DNA of 25,578 bases from Corynebacterium sp. (GCF_030826625.1 NZ_JAPJNQ010000028.1:1-25578), one strand, 5' to 3'; counted from the stretch's first letter, positions 7,503 through 16,018 are shown. The notes: generated by a model not told the origin, from the sequence alone. Program-made: numbers and translations.

Positions 7503-7505
7503 GAC

Positions 7506-9236
7506 CTAATCCCGGGAATACAGCTCGTCTTCTTCTACATCTTCTGGATCGGGCAAACCGAACAGCTCGCGGTAGATCTTATCCAGCTCTTCTCCCCATC
7601 CCGCGCGGTCGGTGCGGGCCAAACCAGCCATCTCAATACCAGTGGTGCCGTCACCATTGTCGGTGAAACGCACCCAGATCCGGCGACGCTTGATCACCAG
7701 CGAACCGACCAGCGAGGCCAACATCACGATCGTCGCGAGCAAAACCCAGCGCTGAAACGGATCATGCGAAATCTGGTAGTTCGCAAACTCCGAGGCCCCG
7801 TCGAAGGTGAGCTCGGTGCCGTCGTCAAGAGTGATTGACTCTCCCACTTCCAAGTTCACTCGTTCCAGCTTCTGCAACTGGCCACTGTGGATCAAGGTCT
7901 GGTCCAGATCAAAAATCGACTGCGCGATACCCGTGTCCAAGCCCGCATCGCCGCGGTACACATCGATGGCTACTGCCGGGTCCCGCATCTCCGGGAACGA
8001 CGACGTCAACAGCTCACCAGTTTCACCTTGCCAGTCAGCCGTGGGCGCGAACAGGCCCTGCAGCGCAATCTGGTTCTGGCGGCGCTCATACAAATCCGGA
8101 TACATACCCGCAGGTGGGTCAAAACGCATCGCACCCGAAGACAAGAAGTTCACCAAATCGTCCGGACGGAACTGCAGAGTCTGCGTGCGGGACTCTCCAT
8201 TCGGCCATTTCACCGTGAACGTCGGGGCAAACCCATGGCCCTGCAGATACACGCGATCATTGTTCAACCGCAGCGGTTCGTTCACGCGCAACTGGTAATC
8301 CTGCCAGGTCTCCGGATCCGAGAAAATATCATCACCGCTGGCATAGGAAACATCCGAACTAAACATTTCAGCCTGGCCGCTCGGCAAATAATCAGCCTGG
8401 AAATTGTGAGCAATAAAGCAGAAAGGGTTCAGCCCTGTGCCGTCGAAAAGCGGGCCAGCGCGGAACGAATCGTAACTAGACACCGAAGCATTACAGAACT
8501 CCGTCGACTGGTCGACCTGGACCGCATCGTCATAGCTGCCCGACTCAGTCACGATGATGACCTGGCCTTCGTAGTACACCATGCGGCCAGCAGCCACTGT
8601 GATCAAAATGGCGACCAGCGAAATATGGAACAAAAGGTTCGCCAGCTCGCGACCATAGCCGCGCTCCGCAGAAATCGAGGCCTTGCCCGCGCGGTCATCC
8701 TCGGCACTGAATTCCGCGATCCGCCACCGGCGCAACAACCCCAAGGTTTCGGTGCGGGCGTCGGCAAGCGGTTTATCCAGTTGCCCGGTGTGGTGGTGCG
8801 GCATCCGGTGCAGGTAGCGCGGGGCACGAGTCGGGCGCGCCTTCCACGCCTTGTAGTGGTCAACGCTGCGGGGAATAATGCAACCAACCAACGACGCGGC
8901 CAGCAACGTGAAAATTGCAATGAACCACGAGGACTGAAAGACGTCGAAAAGCTGCAACGCATCGTATACCTCGGCGAGCTTGCCGTTATTCTCGATGTAC
9001 TCGTTGACGTTTTCCTCATTGAGCGAACGCTGCGGCAACAACGCACCCGGCACCGCCGCGATAGCCAGCAGAAACAGCAACACCAAAGCCGTGCGCATAC
9101 TCGTCAGCCAGTGCCAGGCCTTTTTCAGCCAGAGCCAGGGCAGCCAGGTTTTGCGCGTTTGCTGCACTGCCTGTGCTGCCTGCGCTGTCTGCGTCGTCGA
9201 CTGCGCTGGTTGTTCTGGTTGCGCTGTTTGGTGCAC
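7506..9236 (-). CDS. resB: cytochrome c biogenesis protein ResB
   Basis: ResB (Ccs1) is the partner of CcsA/ResC in system II cytochrome c assembly and binds apocytochrome and heme at the outer face of the membrane. 576 residues. Residues 1-30 are a Gln/Ala/Thr-rich low-complexity leader. Three hydrophobic helices follow (SMRTALVLLFLLAIAAVPGALLPQ, SWFIAIFTLLAASLVGCI, LANLLFHISLVAILITVAAG). Then comes a large extracytoplasmic domain and a final helix (WVLLATIVMLASLVGSLVI) before a cytoplasmic tail rich in acidic residues. SLVGCIIPRS and FHISLVAIL are typical ResB segments. The start is GTG at 9236 with AAGGAG 8 nt upstream. It lies 122 bp from ccdA in the same direction, so one operon is likely. 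Confidence 0.95.
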   Translation of the reverse strand: MHQTAQPEQPAQSTTQTAQAAQAVQQTRKTWLPWLWLKKAWHWLTSMRTALVLLFLLAIAAVPGALLPQRSLNEENVNEYIENNGKLAEVYDALQLFDVFQSSWFIAIFTLLAASLVGCIIPRSVDHYKAWKARPTRAPRYLHRMPHHHTGQLDKPLADARTETLGLLRRWRIAEFSAEDDRAGKASISAERGYGRELANLLFHISLVAILITVAAGRMVYYEGQVIIVTESGSYDDAVQVDQSTEFCNASVSSYDSFRAGPLFDGTGLNPFCFIAHNFQADYLPSGQAEMFSSDVSYASGDDIFSDPETWQDYQLRVNEPLRLNNDRVYLQGHGFAPTFTVKWPNGESRTQTLQFRPDDLVNFLSSGAMRFDPPAGMYPDLYERRQNQIALQGLFAPTADWQGETGELLTSSFPEMRDPAVAIDVYRGDAGLDTGIAQSIFDLDQTLIHSGQLQKLERVNLEVGESITLDDGTELTFDGASEFANYQISHDPFQRWVLLATIVMLASLVGSLVIKRRRIWVRFTDNGDGTTGIEMAGLARTDRAGWGEELDKIYRELFGLPDPEDVEEDELYSRD

Positions 9237-9358
9237 GGTGGGGCTCCTTACTGCGTTGGGGCGGGATCAGAGTGTGGGCCTAAAGCGTGGGATCAAGGGC
9301 CGGGACAGGACAACCGGGGGAACACCGGGATGGGACTGCAGGGGCCGGAGCCCGGTAG
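9237..9358. other. GC-rich spacer between ccdA and resB
   Basis: The spacer holds the resB ribosome-binding site (AAGGAG on minus) and an inverted pair ACCGGG/CCCGGT with a long loop, without a T-run. No gene or terminator was recognised. Confidence 0.3.
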
Positions 9359-10246
9359 CTAAATCAAGGTCGTGCCATAATCGACGGTCCATTGCCTGAT
9401 GTAGTTGATGAATTCCGCCCACAAGCCGGTAGCAAGAGCGAGGCCAACGAGGATCATCAGCACGCCACCAATGATCTGGATGGTGCGCGAATTCTTGCGC
9501 AACCAGTCGATTGAGCGCATCGCCTTTGCTGAGCCAAGCGCAAACAACACAAACGGCAAGCCCAAACCCAAACAATAACCGATGATCATGATGGCACCAC
9601 GGGCGGCGGTACTACCTTCAGTGCCTGCAGAAATCGAAATAATTGCCGCCAGCGTCGGGCCCAGACACGGGGTCCATCCCAGCGCGAACACGCCACCCAG
9701 CAGTGGTGCGCCTGCCCAAGTGCTCCATTTCTTCGGCTGCGCGCGAGTATCCCGCTGCAGGAATTTCACGCCGCCCAAAAACACCACGCCCATCAGGATC
9801 GTGACGACACCGCCGACTCGCTGCAGCGTTTCCGCATTGGCATTAATAGCGCTCAAGGCACCAAAAACGGACACGGTTGCCAGCAGAAAAACCGCTGTGA
9901 ATCCGGCGATAAACAGCAGCGAAGCCCCAACGACGGCCCACTGGCGGCGCTTGGCGACGCGGACGCCGAACTTCTCATCTGCTTCCACCGATCCCCCGGC
10001 CACACCCGCAAGGTACGAGATATAGCCCGGCACCAGCGGGACGACGCACGGGGAGGCGAAAGACACCAGGCCAGCCAGGGCCGCGGCGAGCACTCCAAGG
10101 ATCAGCGGACCGCTGGCGGCGGCATCGGCGAAAGTGGAGGCAGACGAGGCTGCGGCAGAAACATTAGCCGCGGCAGTGATGTTGCTGGCCTCGGCAGTGA
10201 TGTTGCTGGCCTCGGCTGCTGTGGCGAAAATATTCATTAGCTCCAT
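9359..10246 (-). CDS. ccdA: CcdA/DsbD-type thiol-disulfide transmembrane protein
   Basis: CcdA passes reducing equivalents across the membrane to extracytoplasmic thioredoxin-like proteins that keep the apocytochrome c Cys pair reduced. 295 residues with six hydrophobic helices. The two redox cysteines of the family are seen in SPCVVPLVPGYISYLAG and TPCLGPTLAAIISISAG. The N-terminal 45 residues before the first helix are Ala/Ser/Asn-rich and contain a 7-residue tandem duplication (EASNITA twice). The ATG at 10246 has no clear ribosome-binding site and may be coupled to tlpA, whose stop is 15 nt away; the ATG three codons on is an alternative. tlpA-ccdA-resB-ccsB is the usual actinobacterial system II order. 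Confidence 0.94.
   Translation of the reverse strand: MELMNIFATAAEASNITAEASNITAAANVSAAASSASTFADAAASGPLILGVLAAALAGLVSFASPCVVPLVPGYISYLAGVAGGSVEADEKFGVRVAKRRQWAVVGASLLFIAGFTAVFLLATVSVFGALSAINANAETLQRVGGVVTILMGVVFLGGVKFLQRDTRAQPKKWSTWAGAPLLGGVFALGWTPCLGPTLAAIISISAGTEGSTAARGAIMIIGYCLGLGLPFVLFALGSAKAMRSIDWLRKNSRTIQIIGGVLMILVGLALATGLWAEFINYIRQWTVDYGTTLI
10171..10213. repeat. 21-bp in-frame tandem repeat in ccdA
   Basis: A 21-bp unit occurs twice in tandem at 10171 and 10192, encoding EASNITA twice in the N-terminal segment before the first helix. The copies are essentially identical, which suggests a recent duplication. Confidence 0.75.
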
Positions 10247-10261
10247 GAGGATGAACGCCAG

Positions 10262-10945
10262 CTAGCTTTCGTCGAGAAGCGGCAAAGCTGCATCCAGAAT
10301 GTCCTGGTCAGTGACCTCTCGCAGGAAAACCGCTGCCGGTCGGTGTTGCTTGTCCAGGATGATCGTCGTCGGCACCACCGAAGTTGGAATACCACCCATG
10401 GCTGCCGCGGAACGGAACGGCGGATCATAAATCGACGGGTAGCTCACGCCATTGTCTTTAACGAAATCCTGGGAGATGGTTTGGTTGTAATCGCGGACAT
10501 TGATGCCCAAAACGGTACCACCAGACTCGGCGAGTTTTTCGTGCGCTCGCTGCAAGTCATCAACCTCCGCGCGACACGGGGCACACCATTGGCCCCAGGA
10601 GTTCAAAACGACGACTTCGCCTGCGAAATCTTCCAGAGCCAACGTCTCGCCTTCAGCCATCAGGGACGGGCCACGCAAGTTCGCAATCGGCTGGCGTTCA
10701 GATTCTTCATAAAAAATCTCAGTCTGGCCACCTGGGGTGTGGAATTCGAAGGTTCCCCCCACATCCGATACGGCATTCTTATTGGCTTCTTCCGACGCGC
10801 ATGCCGCCAGCGTCAATGGCAATGCACCTGCCAATAGGACAGCGGCAGCGATCCTGGCTGGATTCTGCGCGCGAACCGCAATACGGCGGGAATTGGTGCG
10901 CGAGACTGCCTGGGCACGTCGGAATGGTCCAAAAGTCGTATTCAT
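10262..10945 (-). CDS. TlpA/ResA-family thiol-disulfide lipoprotein
   Basis: A membrane-anchored thioredoxin-fold protein, the likely partner of CcdA that reduces the CXXCH cysteines of apocytochrome c. From the ATG at 10945 it has 227 residues. A long basic leader and a hydrophobic segment end in a lipobox, LTLAAC, with the acylated Cys at 49. The redox motif WCAPC lies at 120-124 in LNSWGQWCAPCRAEVDDL, and the cis-Pro region is GIPTSVVPTTIILD. The upstream GTG at 10969 is also in frame, but AGGGA lies just before the ATG, and TACTAG stands 7 nt before it (one mismatch to TANNNT). The gene heads the cytochrome c group after the histidine phosphatase, with a 57-bp spacer. Confidence 0.9.
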   Translation of the reverse strand: MNTTFGPFRRAQAVSRTNSRRIAVRAQNPARIAAAVLLAGALPLTLAACASEEANKNAVSDVGGTFEFHTPGGQTEIFYEESERQPIANLRGPSLMAEGETLALEDFAGEVVVLNSWGQWCAPCRAEVDDLQRAHEKLAESGGTVLGINVRDYNQTISQDFVKDNGVSYPSIYDPPFRSAAAMGGIPTSVVPTTIILDKQHRPAAVFLREVTDQDILDAALPLLDES

Positions 10946-11002
10946 AGTGTCCCTAGTATCGCCTACCACGGCAGCTGAGCCAAGTCGGCAATCGGGCTCG
11001 GC

Positions 11003-11665
11003 CTAAATCTCGCGAGCCGGCGTCGAATATCGAATATCAATGATGTCATCGCCACTGAAAATCAAGCTAGTAACCGACGCCAAATCGCACTGGCGATTCC
11101 ACGGGGCGTGCGCCAAAGCCTGACCGCGGACGGTACGCTGCACCATCACGATCGGCAACTGATGCGAAACCACAATTGCCTCGTGGCCTTCTGCTTTCCG
11201 ACGAAGATCATGCACCGCCCCCATCATCCGGTCGGCGATATCAACGAACGGCTCGCCCCAGGACGGCTCAAGCGGGTTATACATCTTTGGCCACCGGATC
11301 GGGTTCCACAATTGCGAGCGCAACCCCTTGGTGCGCAGGCCTTCGAAATCGTTACCCGATTCGATAACCTCTGGGCATTCAGCGATGTCAAGGCCAGTAA
11401 CTTTCGAAATCGGCTGTGCGGTTTGCTGTGCACGCAACAATGGAGATGCAGCCAAATATGCAACATCATGACCAGCGAAAGATTGCGCAGTCCGGGCAGC
11501 CATTGAATGGCCACGCGAGGACAAATGATAGCCGGGGATGCGACCATAAAGAATCTTGCCCGGGTTAAAGACCTCGCCGTGACGCACCAAGTGAACAATG
11601 GTGACCGGAATTTCTGAGCTTCGCTGGCTCGCTTGATTGCTCTGGTTATGCGGGCTCACGGGCAT
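11003..11665 (-). CDS. histidine phosphatase (phosphoglycerate mutase-like) family protein
   Basis: A 220-residue member of the branch of the histidine phosphatase superfamily that contains cofactor-dependent phosphoglycerate mutases. The phosphate-accepting RHG motif is at 28-30 (HLVRHGEVFNP), the second catalytic His at 168 (VVSHQLPIV), and SPLLRAQQTA matches the conserved Arg segment. An Asn/Ser/Gln-rich 18-residue leader precedes the domain. The substrate is unknown. The gene sits between hemL and tlpA, a position I recall as conserved in Corynebacterium. The ATG at 11665 has AAGGAG 7 nt upstream. The 79-bp gap to hemL contains only this ribosome-binding site and a weak dyad. Confidence 0.9.
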   Translation of the reverse strand: MPVSPHNQSNQASQRSSEIPVTIVHLVRHGEVFNPGKILYGRIPGYHLSSRGHSMAARTAQSFAGHDVAYLAASPLLRAQQTAQPISKVTGLDIAECPEVIESGNDFEGLRTKGLRSQLWNPIRWPKMYNPLEPSWGEPFVDIADRMMGAVHDLRRKAEGHEAIVVSHQLPIVMVQRTVRGQALAHAPWNRQCDLASVTSLIFSGDDIIDIRYSTPAREI

Positions 11666-11744
11666 GGCAAGTCTCCTTTTCCCTTCAGGGTTCTTTTACT
11701 AATCGCTACAGTAGCGGCGATCAGTGCAGTCTCGACAGTCAGCA

Positions 11745-13136
11745 CTAATTTGCAGCTGGAGCCTGCGCCTTCGCCGCCGCCTTCGCCGCCGGTGCCAAAG
11801 CTTTTTCTAGAATCTCGAAATCATCGTCGCCCAAGGCATCGCTCACGAACCAAGTCTCGAAAGCCGACGGCGGGACCACCACACCATTGTCCAATAGCGC
11901 GTGGAAAAACGGGCCGAACCGGAAGGTATCGGCAGCTTGCATGTCAGCGAAGTTGCGACCCTGACCTTCAGCGAAACGAACCGACAACATGGTGCCCGCC
12001 CGCTGAATATTGTGCGCGACGCCTTCGGCCGCGAGCGCCCGGGAAATCATATCGCTGAGTTTGTCCGCGTGCGCACCGATCCGCTGGTACAGGGATTCGT
12101 CGGCAAGCTGCAGCGACTTCGTGCCTGCCGCAACCGCAACCGGGTTTCCGGACAACGTACCTGCCTGGTAAACCGGACCTTCCGGAGCAAGATGCGCCAT
12201 AATTTCCCGTCGGCCTCCAAAAGCCGCAGCAGGCAGGCCACCAGAAATGACCTTGCCGAAGGTCACCAAATCACCGGCAACCCCATCGATGCCGTACCAG
12301 CCCTTGTATGAGGTGCGAAAGCCGGTCATAACTTCATCGAGAATCAGCAGTGCGCCATGTTCATGAGCCAAGTCCTTCAACGCCTGGTTAAACCCATCGT
12401 CCGGGGCGACGGTGCCCATGTTGCCGGCGGCTGCCTCGGCGATCACGGCCGCGATCTCACCGTCGTTTTCTGCGAATGCCTGCCGCACAGCATCCAAGTC
12501 GTTGTACGGTACGACGATGGTTTCCGAAGCCTGCGCCTTGGTCACTCCCGGCGAGTCAGGGCTGGACGACGTCAACACGCCCGAACCTGCAGAAGCCAGC
12601 AAGGCATCCACGTGGCCGTGGTAACAGCCCTGGAACTTGATGATTTTGCTCTTGCCCGTAAACCCACGCGCCAGCCGCACCGCGGTCATGGTGGCTTCGG
12701 TGCCAGAGTTGACCAGGCGGACCTTATCGACGGCCGTGCGCTGGGCGATTAATTCAGCTAATTCCACCTCACCGGTGGTTGGGGTGCCAAAGCCCAAGCC
12801 TTTTTCAGCGGCTCGGGTGACCGCCTCGACGATTTCCGGGTGCGCATTTCCGTGAATTCCCGGACCATAGGAACACAGCAAGTCGACGTATTCGTTGCCA
12901 TCGACGTCAAACAGCCGCGAACCCTTGCCGTGGTCGATAAACCGCGCGGTGCCACCAACCGCATCAAAGGTACGGGCCGGGGAATTCACCCCACCCGGCG
13001 TGATGTTTACGGCGCGACGGAACCACTCCTGCGAACGTGCCTGGTTCTCGCCTGCCCCATTGGTGGCAGTGTTGCCTTTGCCGCCGTGGTTGTTATGCTC
13101 GCCGTTTTTATGCGCATGATTGTTGTGCTGAGTCAT
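11745..13136 (-). CDS. hemL: glutamate-1-semialdehyde 2,1-aminomutase (HemL)
   Basis: HemL converts glutamate-1-semialdehyde, made by HemA, into 5-aminolevulinate, using pyridoxal phosphate. 463 residues. Class III aminotransferase motifs are NITPGGVNSPAR, VRLVNSGTEATMTAVRLAR, FQGCYHGHVDALL, LLILDEVMTGFR and LVTFGKVISGGLPAAAFGG with the Schiff-base Lys at 295. The first 30 residues are an unusual His/Asn/Gly-rich extension (HNNHAHKNGEHNNHGGKG), and the C-terminus is a short Ala/Lys/Pro tail. The ATG at 13136 has TAGAAT exactly 7 nt upstream, so the mRNA may be leaderless and independent of hemY. Confidence 0.96.
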   Translation of the reverse strand: MTQHNNHAHKNGEHNNHGGKGNTATNGAGENQARSQEWFRRAVNITPGGVNSPARTFDAVGGTARFIDHGKGSRLFDVDGNEYVDLLCSYGPGIHGNAHPEIVEAVTRAAEKGLGFGTPTTGEVELAELIAQRTAVDKVRLVNSGTEATMTAVRLARGFTGKSKIIKFQGCYHGHVDALLASAGSGVLTSSSPDSPGVTKAQASETIVVPYNDLDAVRQAFAENDGEIAAVIAEAAAGNMGTVAPDDGFNQALKDLAHEHGALLILDEVMTGFRTSYKGWYGIDGVAGDLVTFGKVISGGLPAAAFGGRREIMAHLAPEGPVYQAGTLSGNPVAVAAGTKSLQLADESLYQRIGAHADKLSDMISRALAAEGVAHNIQRAGTMLSVRFAEGQGRNFADMQAADTFRFGPFFHALLDNGVVVPPSAFETWFVSDALGDDDFEILEKALAPAAKAAAKAQAPAAN

Positions 13137-13143
13137 AGCGCCT

Positions 13144-13149
13144 ATTCTA
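13144..13149 (-). promoter_or_regulatory. -10 box (TAGAAT) of hemL
   Basis: TAGAAT on the minus strand is followed by 7 nt and the hemL ATG, implying initiation at the start codon. The same 87-bp spacer holds a CTTGNCGACG copy (13154-13163). Confidence 0.55.
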
Positions 13150-13175
13150 CGGGCTTGTCGACGGGCAGCTAGACG

Positions 13176-13189
13176 AGGGCTTTCGCCCT
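13176..13189. other. short hairpin AGGGC-N4-GCCCT after hemY
   Basis: A 5-bp stem with a GAAA loop on the minus strand, 35-48 nt after the hemY stop. There is no T-run, so it is at best a weak RNA-stabilising or pausing element. Confidence 0.3.
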
Positions 13190-13223
13190 AAGCGGTAGAA
13201 ATTGTGGCGAGGTCTGCGGAGGA

Positions 13224-14771
13224 TCAGTCAGCGAGTTGCTGCGCCAACTCTCGAGCTGTACGGCGCGCATGCGCGATCACTGATGGCACTCCCACCCCGT
13301 CAGCCCACGCACCGGTTGCAGCGATGCGGTCTGCGTCGGCAAGCGCCTGCTCAGCCCGGCGCACGGTATCAGTGTGGGTGTGGTCGTAGCGCGGCAAACC
13401 ACCGAACCACCGCTGCGTATAGATCTCCTCAACACCGGCGGCCCGGCCATCAAAGCCAGTCACCGCAGCGAGATCGTCTAGCGCGTAGTCGACGAGTTCG
13501 TCTTCCGAAGCCCGAGTAATGGCATCTTCCCCAAATCGACCGAAACTAGCTCGCACGATTGTGCCGCGTTCGGCAAGGTGTGGCCACTTGCGCGAAGACA
13601 AAGTAAACGCTTTCGCAGTGATGCCGGGTTGATCGGCCGCCACAAGAATCCCGGAGTGCTCAGGTAGTGCATGGCCTTCCGGATCCACATCGGTGGCAAA
13701 ACGCAACCCCACGACGGCTGAACTTGCCAATTTGATAGAGCTCAAGTGTTGGGCTGCCTGGGCAGCTGCACCAGGTAGCGACTTGAGGATCCGCGAAGCC
13801 ATAGGCGCCGGCGTCGCGACCAGGACGGCGTCGTAAAGCGTATCGTCGACGCCCATTCCGGTCAGCCGGTAACGAACCTCGGATGCCTCACCCGGTTTAA
13901 CGGCCGCTTGAGCTCCAGGCTCCGCACTAGAGTTCTGAACCATTACTTCCTGGATTCCGGTGACGAAAGTTTCCAAATAGATTTCGGCCTCGGCGGCCTC
14001 AGCTAGGCGCTCGTACAAGGTGGCATAGCCATTGCGGAACGTGCCGAAAACGGGAGCGGGTGCTGCATCCTTAGAATCTGTAGCGCGGGCATGACTAGCT
14101 GTAGCGCGGGCATGACTAGCTGTAGCTCGCGAATTGCTGCTAGCGGTCACCTTGCCGACGGCTGCACTCAGCGTCACCGGTTGGCCCTCACGCACTAGCT
14201 CATCCAAGGCTGCAGCTAACGCAGGAACCGTAGCGCGCACCCCAAGATCATCTGCCCCGCAGGAATACACCCCGCCCAATAAGGCAGAGACGCACCGGTC
14301 AGCAACCTCATCACCATAACGCGCGCGCACCAACGCACCCAGATTCTGATCACCGCCGATCTCCCAAGCTATGGATTCACGATGGGCTTCTTCATTAATG
14401 ACCGCAACGGTTTCCGGGCTCACCACCCCTACGACGTCCTCGCCCGTCGCTGGAATACCCATGACGCCCTTAGTCGGCAATGGCTGAGTTTGGCCCCGCG
14501 AGTACAGCAACGGGCGCAGGCCAGACGGATAAACAATTTCGTTGGCGAGCCCCAGCTCTGCGAAAAACTCGTGCGCATCGGGCCGGCGCGCGAGAAATGC
14601 CTCCGCCCCCATGTCAACCGGTCCGCCGTCGAACGGCACCGTGTGCAACTTGCCACCGATACGTTCCGAACCTTCCCAGACATCGATATCAGCTTGCGGT
14701 AGTTCCTGGCGCAACTGATAAGCAGCGGTCAAACCGGCGAGTCCGGCTCCGATGATGGCGCAACGGGGCAT
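13224..14771 (-). CDS. hemY: protoporphyrinogen/coproporphyrinogen III oxidase (HemY type)
   Basis: A flavoprotein of the HemG/HemY family. In actinobacteria this enzyme is known to oxidise coproporphyrinogen III to coproporphyrin III, the coproporphyrin-dependent route, although it is often named protoporphyrinogen oxidase. 515 residues from the ATG at 14771. The FAD site is IIGAGLAGLTAAYQL; next come RIGGKLHTV, GAEAFLARRP, and the C-terminal FAD closure TGAWADGVGVPSVIAHARRTA. A linker near residue 220 contains ATASHAR twice in tandem. The start has GGAG 8 nt upstream; a GTG three codons earlier overlaps that site and is less likely. The gene lies between hemE and hemL. Confidence 0.94.
   Translation of the reverse strand: MPRCAIIGAGLAGLTAAYQLRQELPQADIDVWEGSERIGGKLHTVPFDGGPVDMGAEAFLARRPDAHEFFAELGLANEIVYPSGLRPLLYSRGQTQPLPTKGVMGIPATGEDVVGVVSPETVAVINEEAHRESIAWEIGGDQNLGALVRARYGDEVADRCVSALLGGVYSCGADDLGVRATVPALAAALDELVREGQPVTLSAAVGKVTASSNSRATASHARATASHARATDSKDAAPAPVFGTFRNGYATLYERLAEAAEAEIYLETFVTGIQEVMVQNSSAEPGAQAAVKPGEASEVRYRLTGMGVDDTLYDAVLVATPAPMASRILKSLPGAAAQAAQHLSSIKLASSAVVGLRFATDVDPEGHALPEHSGILVAADQPGITAKAFTLSSRKWPHLAERGTIVRASFGRFGEDAITRASEDELVDYALDDLAAVTGFDGRAAGVEEIYTQRWFGGLPRYDHTHTDTVRRAEQALADADRIAATGAWADGVGVPSVIAHARRTARELAQQLAD
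14081..14122. repeat. 21-bp in-frame tandem repeat in hemY
   Basis: The 21-bp unit at 14081-14101 is repeated at 14102-14122 and partly again after it, coding ATASHAR twice in a non-conserved linker of the oxidase. The same period is seen in ccdA. Confidence 0.75.
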
Positions 14772-14800
14772 GAAAATCACTCCGAAAAATCAGTTTGGGG

Positions 14801-14828
14801 GCTAGTACTTTAGGGCTCGTACTTTGGG
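14801..14828. repeat. 14-bp imperfect direct repeat upstream of hemY
   Basis: GCTAGTACTTTAGG (14801-14814) is followed directly by GCTCGTACTTTGGG (14815-14828) in the hemE-hemY spacer, 30-57 nt before the hemY start. Confidence 0.45.
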
Positions 14829-14844
14829 GATCGGATACACAGTA

Positions 14845-14860
14845 GCGGTCACTTGACCGC
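14845..14860. promoter_or_regulatory. 16-bp palindrome GCGGTCA-CT-TGACCGC upstream of hemY
   Basis: Perfect 7-bp arms around a 2-nt centre, about 75 nt before the hemY start in the hemE-hemY spacer. The inner half-site GGTC/GACC is the same as in the hemE promoter palindrome, with a wider centre. It is a candidate operator. Confidence 0.45.
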
Positions 14861-14922
14861 GGAGGTCGTGGAAAGTACCAACCGTCGTCGGTGTGGGCCT
14901 TTCTTAATGCTAGAGCTGAGTT

Positions 14923-16011
14923 CTAACTTGTCGACGGCGCGACGACCTCACCCGTTGCAGTATCATGAATCAACTCAACCGCGCGGGTGATATCTTCCGG
15001 GGCAGTGTTAGGCAAAACGCCATGCCCCAAATTGAAAATGTGGCCTGTGGCTTGCCCAGCTTTGACGGCCGCTGCAGCTTCTGCCTTAATCCGGGAAATC
15101 TCACGCGACATGGCCTGCTCACCACTGAACAAAATGGCTGGATCCAAATTTCCCTGCACAACACGTGGGCCAACGGCTCGGTCAATTCGCCCAGCAGCAA
15201 CATCCAGTGGAACACGCCAATCAACACCCATGACTTCCGAACCAGCCTCGCTCATGGCTCCGAGCAGCTCACCGGTACCAACACCGAAATGAATACGCGG
15301 AATCTCACCGCCCACAGAATCTAGGATGCGCTGGGAGTATGGGAGAACAAATTCACGATAATCACGCTCGGTGAGATACCCTGCCCACGAATCAAACAAC
15401 TGCATGGCATCGATACCAGCGTTGATCTGGCTGCGTAAAAAACCGATTACCGTCGGGGTGATCTTCTCCATGAGCAAATGCCAGGTATCCGGGTCCGAGT
15501 GCATCAGCGATTTCGTGCGCTCATGGTTTTTCGAAGGCCCACCTTCGACGAGGTAGCTCGCCAAGGTAAACGGAGCGCCGACAAAACCGATAAGCGCCTG
15601 CGCATCAGTCAGTTCCTCCAGGATCAAACCAATGCCTTCGCTGACCTCAGTGATCTCGTCGTCAAGCACGGGTAAGTTCCGCACGTCTTGAGGGCTGCGC
15701 ACAGCCTGGGCCATGACTGGACCACGACCGGGAACAATTTCGACGTCGATACCGGCGGCCTTCAGCGGGATCACAATGTCGGAAAACAAAATCGCCGCGT
15801 CCACATCGTGGCGACGAACCGGCTGCATCGTGATCTCCGCCAACATGTCCGGTTTAAAGCAGGCATCCAACATACTGGTGCCTTCTCGGAGTTTGCGGTA
15901 CTCCGGAAGGCTCCGACCGGCCTGGCGCATAAACCACACCGGGGTGCGACTTGGGGTACGGCCGTAGGCGGCTTCAAGGAAAGGGGCGTTGTTCAAGCTC
16001 CGACGCGTCAT
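14923..16011 (-). CDS. hemE: uroporphyrinogen decarboxylase (HemE)
   Basis: HemE removes four carboxyl groups from uroporphyrinogen III to give coproporphyrinogen III. 362 residues from the ATG at 16011. The family signature VWFMRQAGRSLPEYR (catalytic Arg) and AILFSDIVIPLKAAGIDVE (catalytic Asp) are intact, as are QLFDSWAGYL and IFNLGHGVLP. I chose the second ATG (MTRRSLNNAPFLEAAYG) over the ATG at 16020: it matches the usual family start, and GATAAT lies exactly 7 nt before it, giving a leaderless transcript. A perfect 16-bp palindrome sits directly upstream of that -10. The gene is followed after about 150 bp by hemY. Confidence 0.95.
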   Translation of the reverse strand: MTRRSLNNAPFLEAAYGRTPSRTPVWFMRQAGRSLPEYRKLREGTSMLDACFKPDMLAEITMQPVRRHDVDAAILFSDIVIPLKAAGIDVEIVPGRGPVMAQAVRSPQDVRNLPVLDDEITEVSEGIGLILEELTDAQALIGFVGAPFTLASYLVEGGPSKNHERTKSLMHSDPDTWHLLMEKITPTVIGFLRSQINAGIDAMQLFDSWAGYLTERDYREFVLPYSQRILDSVGGEIPRIHFGVGTGELLGAMSEAGSEVMGVDWRVPLDVAAGRIDRAVGPRVVQGNLDPAILFSGEQAMSREISRIKAEAAAAVKAGQATGHIFNLGHGVLPNTAPEDITRAVELIHDTATGEVVAPSTS

Positions 16012-16018
16012 GGGTTCC

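Noticed and set aside
7504..7510. A GATTAG-ACCTAATC dyad at the resB stop considered as an iron (DtxR) box
   Set aside because: It matches only part of the 19-bp DtxR consensus and lies at a gene end; the centre does not fit.
9300..9358. The ACCGGG/CCCGGT pair upstream of resB considered as a terminator or attenuator
   Set aside because: The loop is over 20 nt, the stem is short and no T-run follows on either strand.
7887..9362. A 491-codon open frame on + opposite resB
   Set aside because: It lies wholly antisense to resB and its upstream spacer, has Arg/Gln/His-rich composition typical of an antisense frame in GC-rich DNA, and no domain pattern.
13176..13189. The AGGGC/GCCCT hairpin after hemY considered as an intrinsic terminator
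   Set aside because: The stem is 5 bp and no T-run follows on the minus strand.
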